From: Brachynemurus nebulosus
Taxonomy: Eukaryota; Arthropoda; Insecta; Neuroptera; Myrmeleontidae
Length of the DNA stretch: 64,000 bases
Direction: 5' to 3'
Assembly (NCBI GenBank): GCA_035578155.1
Contig: JAPWDM010000023.1
Span: forward strand, 434,001 to 498,000
The position numbers were made by a program, and so were the translations under genes. Below, piece after piece: positions 58,132 through 64,000 of the stretch. The first letter of the stretch is position 1, and the number at the start of each line of letters is the position of its first letter. The notes under the pieces are model-generated. The model ran no database searches and was not told where the DNA came from. It saw only the letters and a list, made by a program, of their open reading frames with translations.

Positions 58132-58979
58132 AATTGGGTAATTCCATGGTCACTTACATTATAATTTGATTTAAAATTTGGATTAAAATCTTTTGAATTT
58201 TCGTATTTAATGAGTAAATCCACTAAAATTTAGTCAAATTAAATTTAATACGATTTGAACTTTTAAACAAACGAAATCAAACAAAAAATGCATATAAATT
58301 TTTTTTATATAAGATAAAGTAGGTGGTCACTTACATTACTCAAAAAGGAACATAATTTTTCATCTTGTACACAATGAGAATTTTCTGTTCTATTTTGATA
58401 ACAAACAGCTTCATTTAAGTAAATTTAAACAAATAATGTTTCAATAAATTATTTTAATAATAAATTTCATAAAATATTATATATTTTTGATAAAAATGTA
58501 ACTTTTAATTGGTCACTTACATTACAGTCACTTTAAAACAAGTTTTATTAAAAAGTAAGTGGTTTATTAGTTTGATTTTTTTTGGAAAATATGATAGATA
58601 ACAAAGATAAAAGTTTATTTTTAGTAATAAAAAAAACGTCTGTCGGTTTTGATAGCCTCCATTACTCGAATTCGTAGCTTGACAAAAAATCAAAATAATA
58701 CTCAAAACGAGTATAGTAATTATTTCAGCATAAAAAAAAAGGTAAATTTAGCTGTATTTTAATATTCATTTGAAAAAAATCACAAGTTACAATATTTTTT
58801 TTTATTAAGTAATAAATTTTTAAGCTAAATTTACAGAATAAAAACAATTAAAGTTAAAAAAAAAAAAAACGTATATCAGAAATTTATTCTTCTGAGTGTC
58901 GAGTAGGCATGATTTTGATTAATTATTTTCATTTTTTATTTTTTACTAAAATTCCATCATTTCATGGAATTGCCCAATT
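58132..58979. mobile_element. TIR element with internal TCACTTACATTA repeats
   Basis: AATTGGGTAATTCCATGG at the left faces CATGGAATTGCCCAATT at the right. GGTCACTTACATTA occurs three times inside (about 58149, 58325, 58512). The interior is AT-rich and non-coding. Its left edge is only about 8 bases from the preceding element. TSD not resolved. Confidence 0.6.
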
Positions 58980-59770
58980 AATGAATAACTAATATAAATT
59001 TATTATTGTTGTAATATTTTGTTACAACGATTTTGAAATCAGTTAAATGTATCTACAAATCGTGTCCTAACTTTTTCTTCACAATAAAAATGAAAAGAAC
59101 TAAATTGTTGGCAAAATATTTTTACAACAATTGGAAATCAATGAATGTCCTTAAGTAGATTACCTATTATAGTTATTTGAAGCGTATGTGTATTTTTTGC
59201 ATAGAACTAAATTTTTAAATAACTTCGTGTATGTAGCCTTTGAAGTTCTTTTGGTTTCATGATATACAGCAGTGATTCTTAAACTTTTTGGTTCGCCACC
59301 CCCCTTTGCACTTAAAAATTTTTAAAGGATCCCCAAAATATGTAGAATTGGGTAAGAATTGTGTAGAAAACTGGTGTGTGATGTGTAATCAATTGTTTCT
59401 GCGACACCGCAAATAGTTTTCGCGATCGCCACTTTGAATATTATTGATCTAGGTACAGTATAGAATAGAAACGAATTTAATTTTTTCGAATAATTAGTTA
59501 TGATTTCGTATTTTACATTGACTTTTAATTTTAAAAAATTTTTCGAAATTACATTTTTTTTTTAACTTTCAATAATTATGACATTTTACTCTGGAGCTAT
59601 TTCCACATTTTCTTAAACTTACTGTATACTGTATATTCCAATTTCTATGGACGCGCTTTTAGTTTCTGTAAACTCCTAGACTGAACTTGTCTTACAGGCT
59701 CTATTAAGTGGAATTTTTTTGAAAACTAACCTACAAAAATCATATTTTAAGGTAAGTTTTTCTTGGTATT
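58980..59770. other. Intronic/intergenic DNA with a hAT-like terminus
   Basis: CAGTGATTCTTAAACTTTTT at about 59270 followed by CGCCACCCCCC has the look of a hAT end; GCGATCGCCACTTTGA follows near 59421. The opposite end was not found. No gene. Confidence 0.4.
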
Positions 59771-60738
59771 GGCCATTCTTTTTAAAACCAACCAAAAATC
59801 AATGATTTTCGACTTGACTATCACAGATTTCTTTGAAACTTTGGTTAACTGTACTCTTTAACATCCTGAATTCAAATATGATTTTAAAAAAATTCTAACT
59901 CTTATAGTTTTTGAGATATATAATCTTGAAAATCGCAAAATATCACTTTTTTTTACTCGCTCTCTGCATTACAAAATGTTCCAATTTCAGTTCTATATAT
60001 CCTACAGTTGCTTGATAGCTCATTTTAAAGAAATTTTAATGAGCTTTAATTTGATATCAATCATGAACATTTTTTGAAAAAGAAATTTTTTTGGAAAGTC
60101 TCAAAATTTGTTTTTGAAAATTTTTTTGAGATAGGTAGTGTTTTTTGAAAATTATGAAAATAATATATATTTATAATGGTGACTTGGGTGACTTGGTATT
60201 TTAGGGTATAGTATTTTAACGCATTCTGACAAAGAGCTTGGTTTCAAAGGAGACTTCTTTCGGGACACTTCTCTGAAAGCAAGCTCTTAGGTCAGAGTGC
60301 ATTAAAATACTATGAAATTTTTGTGGTGCATTCTCCAAGTCACTATTATAAATATATATTATTTTCATAATTTTCAAAAAACACTATCAAAAAAATTTTC
60401 AAAAACAAGTTTTGAGGCTTTTCAGAAAAAATATTTTCTCAGGAAGTGTTCAAGATTAGTATCAAATTAAAGCCCATTAATTTCTCTTTAAAATTAGCAG
60501 TCATACGACTCTCTAGGACTTATAGAACTGAAATTAGAACATTTTATAGTGCTGGGCTTGAGTAACAAACAAGGGTATTTGGCAATTTTCAAAAGTATAT
60601 AACTCAAAAACTATAAGAGTTAAAATTTTTTAAAAATTATATTTGAATTCAGGATGTTAAAGAGTATAATAAAGCAACGTTTCAAAAAAATCTGTGATAT
60701 TCAGGTTGAGTACCTTGTTGGTTTTAAAAAGAATGGCC
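59771..60738. mobile_element. 968-bp foldback repeat
   Basis: GGCCATTCTTTTTAAAACCA at the left faces its inverted form at the right. The arms meet at about 60254 around AAGAGCTTGGTTTCAAAG and its inverted copy. The arms carry many substitutions, for example in AACATCCTGAATTCAAATAT at about 59860, so the structure is old. Non-coding. Confidence 0.75.
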
Positions 60739-62185
60739 CGCCCGTATATGCAACAGTTAAGAATAGTTCCATATGAGAGTGAGCGTTAGAAAGAGAAGTA
60801 TTATAATTTTAAAAAAAAAAAGTATAATATTTTTTACTGACTGGTATGTACTTTTTTGGAGTGTTGAAAAGAAAATTCGTTTGTAACCCGCGGAAAAATT
60901 TTCTCTGAAACTAAAAATCAGTAACTTTTGTTTGATTTAACCTTTAATTCCTTATCTTAACGAGTTCTTTCCACTGAAGCGTTCAGTCGAATTAAACTAA
61001 ATAAAATTCAATTAAAATTATTAAACAGTTTTTTTTGTGTGGTGCCGACCCTTTCCTGATGCATCGGCTGTAGCTCATATAGTTAATTTGTGCTTAAATA
61101 CAATTCTAACAAACAATACTCTGCATCGATCCGTTTTATTAAAATCTATATTATGTAAGTAGCTTTATTTACTCGTTCTAACTCTAGCACCACGTTTATT
61201 TAGAAATTCACTTCTGTTGAAACGTGTGCCGTTATTCTAAATAAATTCTCTACGTACTATATATACTTATTAAGTATTGCGACAACATTGTTTTAAAAGG
61301 TGTATATAATAAATACTAGAACAAGATAATAGCATATACGCTTATATAATTCGTATAAATCTATTTCATTTTAAAGTGAGACAATTTTTCTGCAGAGGTT
61401 CACACATTAAGTAAAGTATCCAGTAAAACTACTTAATTTTTTATTCGTTTAATAGTTATGTAGTTTTATATGTAATTATTTTATTGCGTCATAGGTAAAC
61501 AAATGTTTTTGTTTACTGGTAAAATATTGCTTAAAAAACTAAGTTAAAAAATTTCCGTTCATAAAAGTTTTAATATATCGTAAATTTATAATATGTAGGA
61601 TTGACCGGGGTAATTGTGAATGGATTTTCATGAATTGAGATAAAAGCGTTGTTTTAAGAATTTTTTATTTTATATATCACATTATGGTTGATTTACTTTT
61701 AATTCTACATTATTCAGGAGGCACCACACAAATTTTGAGCAAATTCGTATGAAAAACAAAAATTTTATAAGCCATTCACATTTTCCCGACGTGTGGTTTT
61801 GCAAATTTTATGAATTTCGGGGTAAAAGTGAATGCCGTCAGAAAAATTATTTAGAATGGATTACAAGAGAAGTAAGGTACATCAGAATAAAGCCCAAATT
61901 AAATTCTTCACATTTACCCCACTTTCAAATTTTTCATCATACTTTAGCGGTCACAATTTCTCTTTGTTTAATGCAAGTTATCCATACCTCAAATTTGTAC
62001 CAAAAATCAAGATTAAATAAAAATAACAAAAATTGTAGGAACAAATTTATTACAAATTAAAAATGATATTTTGATGATATTTTGTCATTTTATCAAATAA
62101 AAAATCAAAAAATTACAAGATTTTCACACAAAAACAAGGAAAATGAGACTTTTTCAAGGGAATACATTTAGCTAACATGAATAAA
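60739..62185. other. AT-rich DNA, no gene recognised
   Basis: GACCGGGGTAATTGTGAATG at about 61603 and CATTCACATTTTCCCGAC near 61775 are loosely inverted, and CGGGGTAAAAGTGAATG follows at about 61819. This may be a degenerate element. The 103-codon frame at 61749-62060 covers these repeats and has no domain. Confidence 0.35.
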
Positions 62186-62674
62186 TACCCCTGTCGCAGC
62201 ATCCTGCATAACATAGCGAATTTCCATTTACAAAAGTACGTTTTTCTCCGAAACTAGTTGATATAGAGTAATTGTAAATAAAAAAAAACCTTCTTTATGT
62301 GATTTTTCCGCCTCATTCCGCCAAATTTTTTTCACGAAAAATGTCCAAAACCCCGTAAACGTTTTCACGAAATTTCTTAAAAATAAGATGTTTCGTTCTT
62401 GAGCTATCGTGCGGACACTTAGTAAACATATATATAAATGTGTCCGCACGATAACTCAAGAACGAAACATCTTATTTTTAAGAAATTTCGTGAAAACGTT
62501 TACGGGGTTTTGGACATTTTTCGTGAAAAAAATTTGGCGGAATGAGGCGGAAAAATCACATAAAGAAGGTTTTTTTTATTTACAATTACTCTATATCAAC
62601 TAGTTTCCGAGAAAAACGTACTTTTGTAAATGGAAATTCGCTATGTTATGCAGGATGCTGCGGCAGGGGTATTT
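62186..62674. mobile_element. Family X foldback element, copy 2
   Basis: Palindrome bounded by ATACCCCTGTCGCAGCATCC and its inverse. The loop TTAGTAAACATATATATAAA is the reverse complement of the loop at 22601-22621. The arms agree with copy 1 apart from a few bases. Its right end abuts another family-X copy directly. Confidence 0.8.
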
Positions 62675-62894
62675 TATGTAATTTTTTCTTCTCTTTTAAG
62701 TGGTGTAAAAAAATTTCGCAAAAATTTTTGAATAAGTGGAAATTTTGGCAAAAAACTAATTTTTTGCTAGAACAAAAACCATGTTCCTGGCATCCGACGT
62801 GTCTGGCTGACGAACTCATCCAAGGGTTTGGGACTTCCAATGTTCTCACCAAGTTTCGTGAAAATTGGATAATTCGTTCGAGAGTTATCGTGCG

Positions 62895-62958
<64 letters not shown>

Positions 62959-62982
62959 CAAATATATATATATATAAATACA

Positions 62983-63072
<90 letters not shown>

Positions 63073-63078
63073 TATATA
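62675..63078 (+). mobile_element. Repeat family X, partial copy ending in a long (TA)n
   Basis: TTATGTAATTTTTTCTTCTC, GGCATCCGACGTGTCTGGCT and CGTTCGAGAGTTATCGTGCG match other copies, followed by (TA)n with TACA and TAAATACA interruptions (62900-63078). The hairpin end is missing. Confidence 0.7.
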
Positions 63079-63082
63079 AAGG

Positions 63083-63210
63083 CTATTGGCGGATAAGCAT
63101 GGGTAGAAATGCCCCCGCACGAATTGTGTTGGTTTTTTTTCTGCTAACTGCTTTCGATATAAGATTACAATTTACTGAGTTTCAACCCTTAAAAACTCAC
63201 CCTTTGGGGG
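63083..63210 (-). repeat. Dispersed repeat R1, inverted fragment
   Basis: GGCGGATAAGCATGGGTAGA and GAATTGTGTTGG are the reverse complement of the R1 block at about 13915-13990. Confidence 0.75.
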
Positions 63211-63279
63211 TAAAAAATTATTTTTTGAAAATCACAAAAAATTTATAACTTTTTAGTGGCTTGACGGATTTGGCTGGAA

Positions 63280-64000
63280 TTTTTATGTTTTAGATACCTC
63301 TATAGTGTACCTCAGAAAAAATTATCAACTTAAAAAAAAAATTATAACCCCCCCCCCCAAAAAAAAAAAAAAATTGTTTAATTTTTCAATATTTTTTTTC
63401 ATCAACTTGTAGCTATGGTATAATCACCAAAATTTTTTTCACCAATGTGTTTGGCTGATTGCGGAATTTGAAGATTTGAGTCGACCATTTTTTTTTTTCA
63501 AAAACTAAGCAATCACAAATGTTTTTATGAACATATTCAAAATGTGTAAACGATTTCCAATCGATTGAGTACCCGGAAGCCTATGCCTATCTCCAAGAAA
63601 TATTCTCGGACATTCAATTTTTTTAACTATGATGCACCCGGAAAAAAATTCTGGAAAAATTATATGTTCTATTAATCATAGTGAGGAGCCTGTAGAAATA
63701 TTTTGGTGATTGTACAACGAACATAACTTCGAAAAAAAAAAATCTTTTTGGACATTTTATTTTTTTTTAACTATGACGCACCCGGAGAAAAAATCTGAAA
63801 AAATTATATGTTATATCGGTCATAGTAGGAAGCCTGCAAAAAAATTTTGGTGATTGTACTATAGCTACAAGGTGATGAAAAAAAATATTGAAAAATTAAA
63901 CAATTTTTTTTTTTTTTTTTGGGGGGGGGGTTATAATTTTTTTTTGAAGCTGATAATTTTTTCTGAGGTACACTATAGAGGTATCTAAAAAATATAAAAA
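63280..64000. mobile_element. Foldback repeat reaching the window edge
   Basis: TTAGATACCTCTATAGTGTA at 63291 faces TACACTATAGAGGTATCTAA at about 63969. Runs of C (63350) and G (63921) are opposed. Inside, ACTATGATGCACCCGGA and ACTATGACGCACCCGGA mark a direct duplication of about 135 bp. The arms may continue beyond the window. Confidence 0.75.

Noticed and set aside
57852..58223. 123-codon minus-strand frame
   Set aside because: It spans the end of one TIR element and the start of the next and has no recognised domain, so it is a chance frame in CpG-rich repeat DNA.
61749..62060. 103-codon frame
   Set aside because: It overlaps degenerate inverted repeat text, lacks a domain, and a second overlapping frame is equally open.

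Overview
The window reads as an AT-rich, repeat-loaded segment of an insect (at least arthropod) nuclear genome from a draft assembly, with a 100-base N gap at 32161-32260. The evidence is animal-type spliced genes with GT-AG introns, protein kinase genes resembling insect PKGs (Drosophila Pkg21D/foraging), an exon resembling insect outspread, and many TIR elements and (TA)n tracts. I saw no tRNA, rRNA or CRISPR array.

Genes. Two plus-strand cGMP-dependent protein kinase (PKG)-like genes lie in tandem at 10053-12754 and 17631-20630. Both can be rebuilt as ten-exon open frames (704 and 636 residues), and all nine introns sit at matching points in matching phase, so they are a tandem duplication. 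The upstream copy keeps every kinase catalytic residue. The downstream copy is an intact reading frame but a predicted pseudokinase: the catalytic Asp is Asn, the metal-binding Asn is Asp, the third P-loop Gly is Ala, and the activation segment is rewritten. In both genes, both cyclic-nucleotide pockets keep the Glu/Arg pair but lack the Thr that gives PKGs their cGMP preference. At 41875-42006 there is a first coding exon of an outspread/MPRIP-like gene. No later exon was recognised, so the right third is probably its first intron. An OTU-peptidase fragment (29039-29624, minus) and the N-terminus of a Tc1-like transposase (32261-32376, minus) are transposon-type remnants.

The rest is mostly mobile DNA. 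Several insertions can be delimited with target-site duplications: hAT-type elements with 8-bp TSDs (527-725, 24941-25152, 25496-26335, 46284-47664), TA-flanked elements (1308-3032 with 1563-1792 nested inside, 5258-6934, 51465-51695), TTAA-flanked elements (31076-31899, 42939-43661) and a 5-bp-TSD element (39041-39771). Long inverted repeats are unusually common: about ten of 0.5-1.7 kb. One of them (32470-33287) carries a hammerhead-ribozyme-like core in each arm. Tandem arrays with periods near 157, 168 and 120 bp occur at 14318-14900, 15995-16560 and 54715-56650. Most long (TA)n tracts sit inside recognisable repeat families.

All coordinates come from reading by eye. Exon boundaries of the two kinase genes are well supported by homology and splice consensus. 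Repeat edges without a TSD are approximate.
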